Origin: Plasmodium malariae
Lineage: Eukaryota > Apicomplexa > Aconoidasida > Haemosporida > Plasmodiidae
Assembly: GCF_900090045.1 (NCBI RefSeq)
Contig: NC_041783.1
Span: 701,001-765,000 of the forward strand
Length of the DNA: 64,000 nt
Direction: 5' to 3'
Both the position numbers and the translations under genes were made by a program. Below, one piece after another: positions 47,188 to 61,417 of the stretch. The first letter of the stretch is position 1; each line of letters opens with the position of its first letter. The notes under the pieces are model-generated. The model was given only the letters and a program-made list of their open reading frames with translations. It did not search any database and was not told where the DNA came from.

Positions 47188-48546
47188 CCTTTTTGCTCCA
47201 ATTCAGACATAATAAGAAAACTCATCTTTTTTTTTTTTTTTTTTTTTTTCTATTTTGTCAAATTTTTTCATATACTATGCGAGCCTTTTAAGCATAATTC
47301 AGTGCCTCATCTTCATATGTACAAGTTTAAACAAACCAAAAAATATGCGCTAATTTCTAACAGAAGCTTACAGAATTGTTGAAAAAATTATATATATACT
47401 CACATGTACCGTACAAATTATTATATGTTTCCACCTTTTTTAATGAAGTATACGTGGAATTTATTCTGGGAAATTTTATTTCATTCTGTGTTTGAATTTT
47501 TTTACTTTATTCTCTTACTATAGGATATTTTTTTCCAATTGTGTGTTAATTATTTTCTTTTTTTTTCTTTTTCTATGTAAACAATTTGAAACGTATGATT
47601 CATCAACATGAAAGTAGCAATACTGTATTAAAAAAAAAGGGACGCATATATACAAATATAAATGTATAACTTATCAGTGCATCATATTTTTTCCATTATA
47701 TATACTATTAAAAAATTAGTAGAAGAAAAATTTGAATAAAATGCACCATTTGAACAGGAAAATAATGTTCTATATTAAACGTATTTTATGCGAGGGTTTT
47801 TGTTAAATAACAGCATTTCTACATATATATATATATATACAAATACTTTCATTTTTGAAGAACTTAAAAATTAAACCTACTTTTTTGCCGCGGTCTCTTT
47901 AAGTTCATTCATTTTTTACTTTTTCATATTATGCATGGTAATAATTTTTCATATTTGTTTTTTTGTTTTTTCTGCCAATGTTTATGTGGACTTTACCTTT
48001 TTTTTCTAATATTAATCATGTTTAGCTGTTTATAATATCATTTACGTAATATACAAACACAAATATAATTAAAAGTTGAAGTACTTTTTAAAAATTTCAT
48101 CAAGTAGAATTATTAAAAAGGCACAAACGTCAAATAGCATATATATATATATATAATGTAAATAAAGGTATATATATATGTTTATATATCTATATATATG
48201 TTTATATATCTATATAAATGCTTATATATATATATATATATATGCCCAATGGGTTACACACACATTGCACACGCATAATTTGACAACATGTACGACAAAA
48301 AAAACGGTTTTGCAAATGGAACGTCCAACTTCCATATGTAAACACGTATAATGGCAAACAAATATATATATGCATATATATACGTTTATCTCAACACACA
48401 CACACACACACTCAAGTGCTAAAATGACGAAAAAAAAAAGGGTACAACAGGAAATGCAGAATGGCGGAATAGCAGTATACGAACATTGCGTATCTCAATA
48501 TATGGGATAAAATAACAAAAAAAAAAAAAAAAAAAAAAAAGACTCA

Positions 48547-50733
48547 CTAGGCATTCTTCAACTTTTCCAAAAGGATTTTACCGGCACCTCGTGTAAAATC
48601 AGGTTCAATAAATAGGGACTGACTCTCAATACCACTGAAATTAACACCTCTAATAATTTTAAAGTATCCATCTTTTCCCCAATTCCTACCCCAACTATTT
48701 CGACCAATCCAAAATTTGTAAAGTTTTCCATTAATTTCTTCCTCCCCCCATCCAACGATAACTATAGCATGGTTAACCTTTTCCCATCCTGTTATATTAT
48801 ATACCACATTATTATTCTTATTATTACCACTATTTCTATCATTGCTGAAATTGATTGTACATCTTTTGGCATGAGGGAAATCTTTTACATAATATACTCC
48901 ATCTGCATAGTCGTAAAAATCGGAAGATGCTTCAAATGATGCTACAATTGGACCATTCTTATATATTTCATTCATCATAATTTTTTCACCATTACATTGA
49001 TTACATCCATAACATCCACCAATGTAATTATAATCCTTTATATACCATTTTTCTGGATCTGCACTTGATAAATAATCGAAACGTTCATGCATATCATATT
49101 CACCATTCTCATTAAATATTGATTTTATCTCCCTTAACTTGTTAGTCATTTTTATGTTACCAGTGGATTCAGCAGTTTCATTACCATGTTTATTACCATT
49201 GTAGAGTCCTAGTACATCTTTAACCACATTATAAGGGCACATTTCATTCTTTCCTGTGTATGGGAAAACTTTGTTTAATGGTATTCCTTGCAATTTTGCT
49301 AACTTAGCTACTAAGAATGGATATCCACCATTACATCCTTGATCATAAAATGAACATGACAATACAGTTTGCATTGACAAAACATCGTCAAAGTCGTTTA
49401 AATATTTCTTGTCTACATTTTTTGTAAGGCCTATTTCAATTCTTCTTTTAAATACATACATTTCAGATGCAATATAACAAGATCCACATTGTAATTGATT
49501 TATGACTTCATACTCTCTTGTATTGTTATTAAAAGGATCACCCCATGTAAAATTTTTTGGCAGTTCATCTATTTCTAACTCTCTATGAGGAGATTTTTCT
49601 ACGTCTTCATAATTTTCTAAATCTAATTCATTTGTTCCTTCATCATTATCATTAGATTTATTATTCAAATTTATATCTGACTTATTTCCTACTTGTAAAA
49701 AGTTAGGGGAAACTGGATTATTAGAACTTCCACTATTTACTACATCTTGTACTTGCTCATCTGCATTACATGGACAAGCATATTTCTGTTGCTCATTAAA
49801 ATTAAATAATTTTGATAGTGGTTTCTTTTTTGCGGAATGTTTCAACTTATGCCAATATAACTCACTGTTCACATTATATGTGGTATGCTTTCTTTTTGTA
49901 AAAGTAGGGGGTACCAAATTTGCAGAGCTGGTGGTATATTGTGCATTATGAGCATTCAGTACTGCGTGAATACTAACTCCACTGGTAAAACTGGGGCTCA
50001 GTTGTACCTTATTTGTTGTTACAACTGTGGAGTTGTCGTTGCTACTGTTCTGTCCTCCCTCTTCATTTACACTGTCAGTATGTGGACGATATCTTTCAGC
50101 ATAGAAGCAACCATATACACGTTCATTGTTTGGGTTCAATACATCTAGCCATCCATATCTTATTTTATTAAAATTAGTATTATAACAGTCAGTTTCCCCA
50201 TTAGCATCCGTTTCATCATCATCTCTAAGCTCACTACAATATCCAGAAGGATCATAATGCATTATAGCTGTATATGTTTCTTTTCCTAATCTTATTTCAA
50301 ATCCTTCATCACATATAGTAGTCCATGTACCTATGACTCTTTTATGTTCATCATATACTGCTAATACATTCCAATTTTTTCTATGTTCATTCTCTTTCGT
50401 ATCATAGTAATCGCCATATCGTACAAAATCGTCGGATAATATTACATACATTTCAGATGCAAATTGATAATGATTATCAATTAAATACTTCTTATAATCT
50501 TTTATGTTTATATTATATAAATTGCTATTGGGTTGAGTAGATCCACAAGTAGTTATTGTGGGGGACGTGTTCGTCTTATATATTTTCCACTTTCCAATCA
50601 AATCTTTTATTTCCACATGAATAGGTAAATCGGCTAACGTCAAATGTACGAAAAAAATATGCAATAAAATTATTGCAAAATTGAATATGCCCCGACCTCT
50701 CTGCATCTTGCCTATTATTATACTTTTTGCCAC
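48547..50733 (-). CDS. DPAP1: Dipeptidyl aminopeptidase 1 (cathepsin C-like)
   Basis: Single exon, 728 residues. N-terminal signal peptide (FNFAIILLHIFFVHLTLA; an alternative start is Met10). Next is the cathepsin C exclusion domain starting DLPIHVEIKDLIGKW with its glycosylated Cys-containing fold, the domain that blocks the cleft and limits cleavage to dipeptides. A Ser/Asn-rich linker follows, then the papain-type domain. The active site is QLQCGSCYIASEM with Cys419, VNHAIVIVGWG with His655, and GRNSWGRNWGKDGYF with Asn679. Residues DQGCNGGYPF match the S2 region of the family. In P. falciparum, DPAP1 removes dipeptides from globin peptides in the food vacuole. Insertions relative to mammalian cathepsin C (about 230-400, and around 535-560) are low in complexity, as usual in Plasmodium. 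Confidence 0.96.
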   Translation of the reverse strand: MAKSIIIGKMQRGRGIFNFAIILLHIFFVHLTLADLPIHVEIKDLIGKWKIYKTNTSPTITTCGSTQPNSNLYNINIKDYKKYLIDNHYQFASEMYVILSDDFVRYGDYYDTKENEHRKNWNVLAVYDEHKRVIGTWTTICDEGFEIRLGKETYTAIMHYDPSGYCSELRDDDETDANGETDCYNTNFNKIRYGWLDVLNPNNERVYGCFYAERYRPHTDSVNEEGGQNSSNDNSTVVTTNKVQLSPSFTSGVSIHAVLNAHNAQYTTSSANLVPPTFTKRKHTTYNVNSELYWHKLKHSAKKKPLSKLFNFNEQQKYACPCNADEQVQDVVNSGSSNNPVSPNFLQVGNKSDINLNNKSNDNDEGTNELDLENYEDVEKSPHRELEIDELPKNFTWGDPFNNNTREYEVINQLQCGSCYIASEMYVFKRRIEIGLTKNVDKKYLNDFDDVLSMQTVLSCSFYDQGCNGGYPFLVAKLAKLQGIPLNKVFPYTGKNEMCPYNVVKDVLGLYNGNKHGNETAESTGNIKMTNKLREIKSIFNENGEYDMHERFDYLSSADPEKWYIKDYNYIGGCYGCNQCNGEKIMMNEIYKNGPIVASFEASSDFYDYADGVYYVKDFPHAKRCTINFSNDRNSGNNKNNNVVYNITGWEKVNHAIVIVGWGEEEINGKLYKFWIGRNSWGRNWGKDGYFKIIRGVNFSGIESQSLFIEPDFTRGAGKILLEKLKNA

Positions 50734-50914
50734 AAAATTTTTTTTAAAAATAAATATATATATTACAAATACATATATGATACAAAGAAATAGATAATTA
50801 AATATATATACATATATATTTAAACGTACATATTTATACGTACATATTTAAAAGTACATATCTATACATACATAATTATACATATATATTTATAGGTACA
50901 TATTCATACATACA

Positions 50915-50954
<40 letters not shown>

Positions 50955-53900
50955 CAAGCTAAATATGCTCTTCTAAAGGAAATATAAATTAATATAAAAT
51001 TTTTAAAAAGTAAAATTCAAAATAGATATTTATTTCCTAATTTTCACATTATCAAATAATTATTTCGGCATTATTCATAAAAAAAAAAAAAAAACAACAA
51101 CTATATAAGTAGCACGTATTGGTAAATAAAAATACATATATATTTAAGCGTTTACACGCAAGTATACATAATATATATATATTATGTATTATTTATATGT
51201 TCCTTTCGGGCATTTATTAATAAAAAGTAAATATAAAAAAAAGTGCATGTAAGATACACAATTAATCTAGGAACATTTAATAATTTGACAAGTTTACTGG
51301 CTTAAGGATATTTTTTTTCCTTAATGTTATTAAAATATATGCATTACGTATATATTAATTGTAAAAAATAAACTACTTATTATATATATATATATATATA
51401 TATTTGTAAATGTATATATGTATGTATATAATCATATATACGTATATATGTATTTGCTCTTTTTTTTCTTTTTTTTTACTGTTTGTTTTATATTGCTCAA
51501 AAGAAAAGCATTAAATAATACATTGGTAAGAAATATATATCTAATAAAAAAGCCACCTTTTTTTTTATATGTAAAAGATAAAAAAATAAGAAGAAACTTA
51601 TACTGATGATGTTGTACAGTAAATGAGCTAAAAAAAAATGTTAAATGAGAGCTCAATTTTGGAATTTTTCCATTCCCCAATGAAATAATATTTATTATTG
51701 TGTATATATAATGTACATAAAATATATAAAATGGCCATACAAAAATAAAGATATATATATATATGTATATATATGTATATATATATATAGATAGATAGAT
51801 ATATATATATATAGATATATATGCATGTAAATTTTTTCGAAGTTACACGAGAAAATGATAAGAGAAATACATAAACAATTATAATTCATAAGGAATAATT
51901 TCAAAACGTTACATAGATGTTCAATAGATTACAATACAAATAAAAATTGTGATTCTCTTTTTTTCTTTTGAATAGTACATACTGTAACTTTACTTACATC
52001 TAAACAAAACAACATAATAAAAAAAAAAAAAAAAGGAAAAAACAAAAAATTGGGAAATAGCATGCCTTCTAGCTAGCTATTTAAAAAAAGATTTTTTTTT
52101 TTCCTTTTTTTTTTTTTTTTAATTACATCCTTTTTTTATATTTTTCCAAATTATGTAACATTAAAGAAATAAATTATTTTAAAATGATTTTATAAAATTG
52201 AGTATAAAAAAATTAGCTATAATCAGAAGAAAACTTTTGCGTTTTATGCCTGTTTTTTTTTGTTTTTTAATTACATTACAATATAATTTGTTATATGTAC
52301 ACATAAAAAAAAAGTGAAGGTTTATTTTTTTTTTTTAGGGCATTGACATTTAAAGTTTTTTATATGGAAAATATACCTTTTGTAAAAATAAAAAAAAATA
52401 TGAACAGTACATGTTTTTTTTAAAAAAAAAAAAATAAAATAATAAAGAAAATAGGATATTTGAACAGCCATTCTTCAATTAATATTATTCTCCTTATATT
52501 TTTAAAGAAAATGACACAATAATTGTAAGAAGCAATTTTTATTATTTTGTTAGACCTTCATATAACATAAAAAATGTACATTGACATTTGACCATTAAGA
52601 TAGATATAAAATAATAGTTGTAATGTTTCTTAATATTTTAAAGGAATGGAATTGATGTTCACAAGTACTTCCTTTCCTCTCGTTCCAAATAAAATCCAGA
52701 AAAATTATACGTACTACTTTTGTCTATAAAATATAAACTCATATATTCCTTCCTCGTCATTCTCTTTTACGCATGACAGGAAAAAAAAAAAAAAAAAAGT
52801 TTCTCTATCATATATATTTCAGGCAAAATATTACGTTATGATGGTAAATATATATTTTTGGCGTGTTCAGTATATACATATATAGTGGAAATTACAGGCA
52901 CTATGACAAAGACACACCATACGGGTGTTGCATATACGTTAATTTTTTAACTTTTGATAATAATACTTTTCTTCATGCAAAATATATTAGTATAACCTTT
53001 TGTTAACATTTCATGGGTGAGTTTTTTTTTTTTTTTTATTCAGCCCCTACCACTTATTACTTTTAAGAAATAAAATATATATAATTTAAAAGAGAAAGAA
53101 CAGTTTAATTAAATATTTATTCTACTTTTTAACCATATATATATGCGCATATATGTACATATGAATCCATGTACATATTAATAAGTGCCAAAAATGCACG
53201 TACAACTGTTGTAAGGTAAGGTAAATGTTGCTATAAATATTTCATTAAGATCAAGCGGAAAAATTATGAAGAGGATATAAATTTGGTTACTTGTTTATGA
53301 TTCATTTTTTATATTATACTCTTTAATGACACTTTGGTTCTATTCACAAAAAAAAAAAAAAAAAAAACGACATCAAATATTGCAGAAATTATGCCCCGAT
53401 ATTTTTTTTTTTTTTGTGTATGTGTGTGTTAAAAAAAGGTATATTTAAATAGCAGCCTTTGATTTTAAACATCCATAGGATAAAATTATTCATATATACG
53501 CGACATATATAATTATGTAGATACCCATACCCCCACATATATCTATCTATATCTATATATCTATCTATATCCATATATATATATCTATCTATATCTATCT
53601 ATATCTATATATATCTATATATATCTATATCTATATATATCTATATCTATCTATATCTATCTATATCTATCTATATCTATCTACATCTATCTATATCTAT
53701 CTACATCTATCTATATCTATATATATGTATATCTATATATATCTATCTACATCTATCTATATCTATCTACATCTATCTATATCTATCTACATCTATCTAT
53801 ATCTATATATATGTATATCTATATATATCTATATATATGTCTACATTAACGTCGTAATATTGGAAATAATATTATTCTTGCATAACCCTTGACTGATTTA

Positions 53901-55059
53901 TGCCCCCTCTACATCTTAGTTGCTATAAAACAAAAAAGATATTATATGTAATAAATTTTTTGTAAATAATATTTATTGATAAAAGTATTTCTTTAATTAA
54001 TCTACTTTGGAAAATAACATAATAGGAATGTACTTTGTCTCTCATTTACTCATATGAAAAGTTATTTGTGTGATATCCAAATCATACGTGAGCATAACAA
54101 CTTATACGGGTTTTTAAGCTAAAGTATACCTTTCTTTGATTTTTTTATTTTCTTCTTCTTCTTTTTTTTTTTTGCTTGTATAATGAGAAAAAACAACTTT
54201 TTAATTGTAATTTTAATAATTTAAAAAAAAAAAGTTTTTCAAAAATTTAAAAAAAAATCAAAAATTTACTTATAAATAGTTCGACAAAATGAATCAGGAA
54301 TTGAAAAACAAAATTTCTCTTGTATAATATATATATACTTAAAAGGGGAAAAAAACATATACACATATACATATACGTATACCCATATACGTACATAATA
54401 TATATATATATATATAAACATAAATACATATAAACGTGTTAATTATTAAAAGAATGAAGATTAAAGATATAATAAGCGAAAAAAAAAAAAAAAAAATGGA
54501 AAAACCACAAGTTAATTAAAATTTACGCAAGCATAAATCTACATGAATAATATGTGTATTAAATTTAAAAAGAATTTACGTCATGTATATTAAAAATATT
54601 ATTCGCTATAATTTTTTCACAATTTTATCAAATATGGAGCAAAACAGGGATAGTCATACAAATAAATAAATACGTAAATATACAAGTTAATGATTATGTA
54701 AATATATTATTACATATGTTTAATGTCTATCTAATTATATAAATAAATGAATGAATGAACATGATAGATAAATGCAAATTTAAAAATCTTTTAAAAACGA
54801 AACATACATATGTACGCATATATATGTATACACATATATATGTATACACATATATATATATATATATATATATATGATAAAATAAGTAGCTTCTCTCTAC
54901 AATACTTTTTACCGAAGCAATTTTATAACGCATTTTAAGAACATTCCCCCCTCATCCTGCATTCTGAAATATTTGCACACACAAACACAAATACCGTATC
55001 AGTGCTACTATGCATAATTAAACACTTCACATAATATTATCTACAAGGAATAATTTTGA

Positions 55060-55097
<38 letters not shown>

Positions 55098-55183
55098 GAA
55101 CGATAATAGGATGGGAAAGAACGTATCCGAAAGGGGAAGACGAAAAAATGTGTTACATACACACACACACACACGTTACGTTT
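50734..55183. other. Long intergenic region between DPAP1 and HSP101
   Basis: About 4.45 kb, containing the DPAP1 promoter and the HSP101 3' flank. Mostly (TA)n, poly-A and poly-T. It includes a 300-bp ATCTAT repeat (53540-53840) and one less AT-rich patch at 52640-52790 with a 33-codon minus-strand frame. I see no definite gene. Confidence 0.6.
53540..53845. repeat. (TATCTA)n hexamer-type repeat
   Basis: About 300 bp of ATCT/ATCTAT units with TATA and TACATC variants. Confidence 0.95.
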
Positions 55184-57611
55184 TTATGTCATTGAAAGAT
55201 TTATAACCAAATTGTCGGCCGCTTTGTTGTAGTCAACATGTACATCCATATCATCAACTAACTCTTTCTTTAAGTACATTATTGCAAATTTCGTCATAAT
55301 AACACTTTCAATAAATATAAGAGTTGGTCTTGCTCCTAATTCTGGATCATAGGACTGGTCAATAATATAGTCAATAGCTTTTTCTGATACAGAAATACGT
55401 ATATTTTTTTCTTCTAAACGTTTTTCTAATTTTTTAAATCTTAACTTAACAATTTGATGTAAATTCTTTTTATTTAATGGTTCAAAAATACCAATTTTGT
55501 CAATTCTGTTAACGAATTCTGGTTTAAACACTTTTTTACATTTTTTAATTAGTTGAATTCTAAGATCTTCAAAAACTCTTTTATATTCCGGTGTATCTGA
55601 ATTATCTGCATCAAAGAATAATTTCTTTTTAAATAATTCTGCACCTAAGTTAGATGTCATAATAATAATGGTGTTTGAAAAATCAATATTTCTTCTATGA
55701 TTATCATTAATATAACCATCTCCTAAAATTTGTAAAAGAACTTTAAAAACATCAGCATGAGCTTTTTCTAATTCATCAAAAAGAACAACTGAATGTGGTC
55801 TTTCTCTAACTGCTTCGGTTAACTGACCAGAATCACTAAACCCTACATATCCTGGTGGACTACCAGTAATTTTAGAAACAGAATGTGCTTCAGTAAATTC
55901 AGACATATTCACACGAATTAAATTATCCTTAGAACTAAATAATTCAACTGCTAAAGTTTTGGCTAATTCTGTTTTACCCACACCAGTAGGTCCTAAGAAT
56001 AGAAAGGTACCTATTGGTTTTTCTGGATCCTTCATACCTGTTGCTGCTTTAACAACTGCATCACTTAACGATTTAATAATATCTTCATTACCTATAATAG
56101 ATTTAGATAAACTATTATATAATTTTAAAGCACCTTTTGATGATTCAAAGGACAAGGAACCAAGGGGCATACCAGAATCTCTTAAATAGATATAAGAAAC
56201 ATGTTCTTGATACAAAGCATCAACATTCATAGCATTATGTGTTTTTGCCTCAATATAAGCTAATGTTTCTTTATATACTTCCATATATTTTTCTTGTGCT
56301 TCTTTTAAGCTATTCTGTAATTCTATAGGTGGTTCTTTATTTGCATATATATAATTCTGTACTAATTCTTTTAATTCATTTAATTTTTTTTCGATTTCTT
56401 TTTTTCTCTTTAACCTTTCTCCAGATATGACATATTCTTCATAATATTTTTTTAATGATTCTTTTTTCTCTTCAAAATCTTTAATTAGTTTATTATATTT
56501 TCTTTTTGATACCTTATCAACATCCATTTCTAATGTACTAATTTCGTAGGATAATCTTTCTATTTCTCTTTCAGTTACATCTATAATTCTTGGCTTACCT
56601 GACAACTGTACTTGTAAAAAGGAACAAGCTTTATTTAATAAGTCAATAGCTTTATCTGGTAAATATCTGTCTTTAACAAAACGATCAGACACCTTTACAG
56701 CAGCAACTAATGCTTTATCTGTAATACGAATATTATAAAAGCTTTCATATTTACTTTTTAATGATCTTAAAATTTTGATTGTATTTTCAACAGAAGGTGG
56801 TTCAACTAAAACTTTTTCAAATCTTCGTTCAAATGCTGAACAGCTTTCAATAAATTTTCTATATTCAGCTATAGTCGTTGCTCCAATTAATTTAATTTCT
56901 CCCTTTGATAAAACAGGTTTTAATAAATTAGCTGCATCAGCACCTCCTTCTGCTTTACCTGCACCTAGTAATAAATGTATTTCATCAACAAATAAGATAA
57001 TTTTATTCTTTTTATTTTTTAATTCTTTTATAATATTTTTCATTCTTGATTCAAATTCTCCTCTATATGATGTTCCGGATGTAAATTTTCTAAAATTTAA
57101 ACTAATAACTGTATATCCTAATAACTCCTTTGGTACATCCCCTTTTTCTATTCTATACACAAGACCTTCTACTATAGTAGTTTTACCTGTACCTGGATGA
57201 CCAACTAAAACTGGACTATTCTTATTATATCTTAATAATGATTCTATCACAGCCCTTATTTCTTCATCTCTTCCATATATACCATTTAATTTTCCATTTC
57301 TTACCTTTTCATTTAAATTTGAACCAAATTGTTCTATATATAAATTTCCTAATTTCCCATCTTTATCTTTCTTTGTTTTTTCTAACTTACTTTTTAACAC
57401 TCCTTTTACAGCTTCATCTGTTAAATACACCTCATTTAGAATCTCGTTTACAAGTTCATCTGTCATCAAACCAATTAGCAGATGCTCTACATCTACCTTC
57501 TGACTTTTATATTTGCTTGCCAATGCTTCTGCTTCTGCTAGAACCTCCTTTACTTCGTCCGAGTATGTGATCCTAACTTTATTGTCCAGAGGCTAAAAGG
57601 GGGGAGGACAA

Positions 57612-57645
<34 letters not shown>

Positions 57646-59100
57646 TGCACTCAGTGAAAAAACATAAACAAAAACAAATACATATGCAACCATGTAATGA
57701 CTATATCCATGCAGAAGAACAAATGAGGGATATGTCGTTGATCAAGAAGAAGGAGTAGCGTCCACACACACATACGTATGTGTGTAGAGGTATGTTCTTG
57801 TGTTTGCATTATATCTGCCCATGAGTGCAGTACACATGCGACCTTGCTTTCTTTGTGAATGGTTCAAAAATGGATCAACGTTTTTGTCATGATACTTCGC
57901 TCCTCTTCTTCTCTTTCATATAAAAGCATACTCTCAAGTAAGCATTAACATCATATGTATGTATAATAAGGTATAACACTTAGTGTACACTTATATTTTG
58001 AGCATAAATTTATAGGTACGTACCGCTCCAACTCTAGTTTGCTCCAAAGCTGAGTCTATGTATTCCTTCAAATTACTGGCATTCACATTATTCTCCTTGA
58101 GTAAATTTGAACCTGCGCAATTAGGAGAAAAAAAATAAAATAAAAATATACAGACAAGTACATAAACAAACTAACAAACAAACGAACTAACAAACAAACG
58201 AACTAACAAACAAACGAACTAACAAACAAACGAACTAACAAACGAACGAACTAACAAACGAACGAACTAACAAACGAACGAACTAACAAACGAACGAACT
58301 AACAAACGAACGAACTAACAAACGAACGAACTAACAAACGAACGAACTAACAAACGAACAAACGAATTAACAAACTAACAAAATAAATGAATAAATGAAT
58401 AAATAAAGCAAAAAGGCAGTATGCACCAATCGGAATACAATGCCTCTCCCCTCTTTTCTCTTCTTACAAAAAAGAGCAAAACATGCGCGAACGAATATTT
58501 TTGCACACACACACTCTGTCTACGTTTTCATTTTGTCTTCCTTACCATAGTCGCTCTTTGCCAAAGCTGTCAAGATATGTATTGGCTTTAATTGGCTATG
58601 ACCATATCGCTTAGCTATGCTCTTTCCTGCATTCAAAATGTTTATAGTTCTGTTTAGGTAATTTTCATTCTAAAAAGAAAACGAAGAAGTTAAAGAATAT
58701 ATATAAAATATAGAAAACATTGAAAAAACATAAAATATTGTAAAACATGAGAAAATATAAATTAACAAAATTGGATCAACAGTTGGTTTGACCCAGAAAT
58801 ATGCATCCATATGCCGCCATATACAGCCCATACGCAGCCAATACCTCCTGTGTCTTCACTTATGCGATCGTCAGTATATACATAAGTATATACATAAGCA
58901 TATATATTTATATATATATATATATCACAGCAATGCAACACCAAGCATGATTGTCCTATAACCCATTCTTTCCATAATGCAATTCATAATATACTTACCC
59001 CCTGATTGTTATCTGCTGAGCAAAGCCCTAGGTTACTCTTATACAAAAAAAATAAGGTTGATAAAATGAAAATATAGCTCTTTAAAAATTTCCTTATCAT
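55184..59100 (-). CDS. HSP101: HSP101, ClpB-type AAA+ unfoldase of the PTEX export translocon
   Basis: Four exons: 58999-59100, 58546-58669, 58024-58112 and 55184-57592, giving 907 residues (P. falciparum about 906). Exon 1 encodes a signal peptide ending near LGLCSA. Exons 2-4 give the Clp N-domain (LNAGKSIAKRYGHSQLKPIH), then NBD1 with Walker A GHPGTGKT (about 236-243) and Walker B ILFVDEIHLLLGAG. The coiled-coil middle domain is rich in Lys/Glu. NBD2 has Walker A GPTGVGKT (about 639-646), VVLFDELEKAH, sensor residues in IIIMTSNLGAELF and the box FVNRIDKIGIFEPL. The signal peptide and lack of a plastid transit sequence distinguish it from the apicoplast ClpB. HSP101 unfolds cargo and threads it through EXP2 at the vacuole membrane with PTEX150. 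Position next to DPAP1 matches PF3D7_1116800. Confidence 0.97.
58145..58380. repeat. (AACAAACGAACGAACT)n repeat in HSP101 intron 2
   Basis: 16-bp units of AAC/GAAC/TAAC tetranucleotides, about 14 copies, lying between HSP101 exons 2 and 3 (intron 58113-58545). Early copies have AACAAACA, later ones AACGAACG. Confidence 0.95.
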
Positions 59101-60672
59101 TTTCACAATGGGTTGATGATAAATAAAATTAAGATTATTTAATATATGTATATATTATATATATTTACGTATACCTCAATGAAACAACTGCGTTAGCTTC
59201 ATTGATGCATTAACAGTGAAATACAATGAAAAAAATTAAATTAACACTAGTGTTTAGAACGGTTTAAAATAAAAAGATATACGAATAAAATAAAATCGAG
59301 ATATATATCCAAGTAAAACGAAATAAATCGATGTAAAATCTTGTAAATAAATATAAAAAGAAAGGATATTAATGGAAATAATGGATGAGAAAAGAAAAAG
59401 AACCAAAGAAAAGGTAAAAGCGATTTGGTTTATAATAATTTAATTATATAAATGTTACGTATGAAAATAAATATGAATATATATATTTCTACGTCTCTTG
59501 TTAACTTTTAAGTAAAACAAAAACCTGGAGAAGGCACAAAAAAATTTATCTATATCATTTTTCTTTTTATGTTCACAAAAAAAAAAAAAAAAAAAAAAAA
59601 GAAATAAAAAAAAAAGCAGGAAAGAGAAATGAAAAAAAATCAAACAGAAATACTCATTACTGCACAGATATATACATGTATACATCTACACATGCATGTA
59701 CACACATATATAAATATAATGCAAAAAAAAATTTTCCGTTAACAGTAAAATTCGTATATAATATGTTACACATAATACTTCATTGTTATTACATAATTTA
59801 TTTTCTTTTGTTTTATACTCATGTGCTTACGGACCTTGAAAATGGTAAGTGTATGTAAGCTGCTAATATCACATATGATATATATTGAAGTGTATATGTA
59901 AATATAAAAAATACGTAAAATATATGCATATATGTACATATATATATATCACATACAACGCAGAGCACGAGACGTGTTGTTTTAGAAAATCAAAAATCTA
60001 AATAAATAAAAAGAAAGTAAAATAAAATTATATATACGTAAAAACTTTAAATTATAAATATATCTGTACTAATAATGTACATACATAATAAAATGCATAT
60101 TTAACTTTTGCAAAAAATACAATGTGAGATAAGGGGGAGGGAAAAAAAAAAAAAAATCAAGTATCAATGATATACTATTTAATTTTAAACATAAAACATG
60201 TAAGTTCTGAAAAATTGTACATAAACTAAAAAATTAATTTGGTACGGAGTATGGTGTATATGTCTATACATACACATATACATATATAGATATATACATA
60301 TACGTGCGTGTTGAGCTACTATTCCCTCTTTAATTCTCTACATTTACATGTGTACGCTTGTACCACATTTAAAAAGAATCGTTCTCTACAATAATATTCA
60401 TAAGTCGTAGTAAAACACGTTGAACGATAACTTAAATCTTTGAACATATGTACACACGCTTAAACACGCACATAATAGGTATACATTACTATATATATGT
60501 GTATATATATATAGGTATATTTACATATTTATATATACTTATATATATGTTTATACATATAAGCTTTACTTATGTACAATAATGGTAAGGTCATGAGAAA
60601 ACAAAAATATTGAAATTCCTTAGAAAATATATGGAAATAGTAAGTTTCAAAGAGAGTTCATAACTGTATATG

Positions 60673-60708
<36 letters not shown>

Positions 60709-61017
60709 GATAGATAGAAATATAAATAAATGCGTGTATAGGTATATAAATATATATATATAATTATATATAAATAAATATATATATATATGTGTGCTAA
60801 GTAATAGTACTTAATTTCATGTTTCTTATATTAACTTTTTATATGTAAACGCATTAATGAATATATTTTGTTATTGTCAATATATTATAAATTTAATTAT
60901 TCGAATTGTATATAAAATTACATAAAAAAAAAATGAAATAACCCTAAAGTATAATATACCATCAAAATTGAAGAGAAAAAATTGAAAAAAATTAAAAACG
61001 TTATAAATCTCTAAAAC

Positions 61018-61048
<31 letters not shown>

Positions 61049-61386
61049 TGCAAAGAGTATAAAATTATTAGATTAAAAAAAAAAGAAAATTTTTATTAAA
61101 CTTTCTTCTATTATGCATGCGCTTGATCGTGTATACTCGAAATTGTAAAGGAGCTTAACAACCATAAAAGAAAAAAAAAAAAAAAAAAGCTTTTCACTTT
61201 TTTCTTATAAGAAGTATATTCATATGTATATTTATATTTATTTGTTTGTTTGTTTGTTTGTTTGTTTGTTTGCTTATTACTTTGTTAATTCGTACGTTTG
61301 TTTCTTGGTACATTAGTTTATTCGTTCATTTGTTTTTTTATTTTGTATATGTACAATTCCAAGAACAAAAAATTTATAAATGGATA

Positions 61387-61417
<31 letters not shown>

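Larger units (their letters stand above)
45892..48546. other. Intergenic region with two large repeats and possible small exons
   Basis: About 2.65 kb between STT3 (5' end) and DPAP1 (3' end). It contains an (ACGCACAT)n block (46020-46200), a (GTAT)n block (46555-46815), and two unique GC-richer patches (46230-46500 and 46860-47220) that look coding on the minus strand (separate entry). The rest, 47220-48546, is AT-rich with poly-T, (TA)n and an (AC)n run at 48397-48411. Confidence 0.55.
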
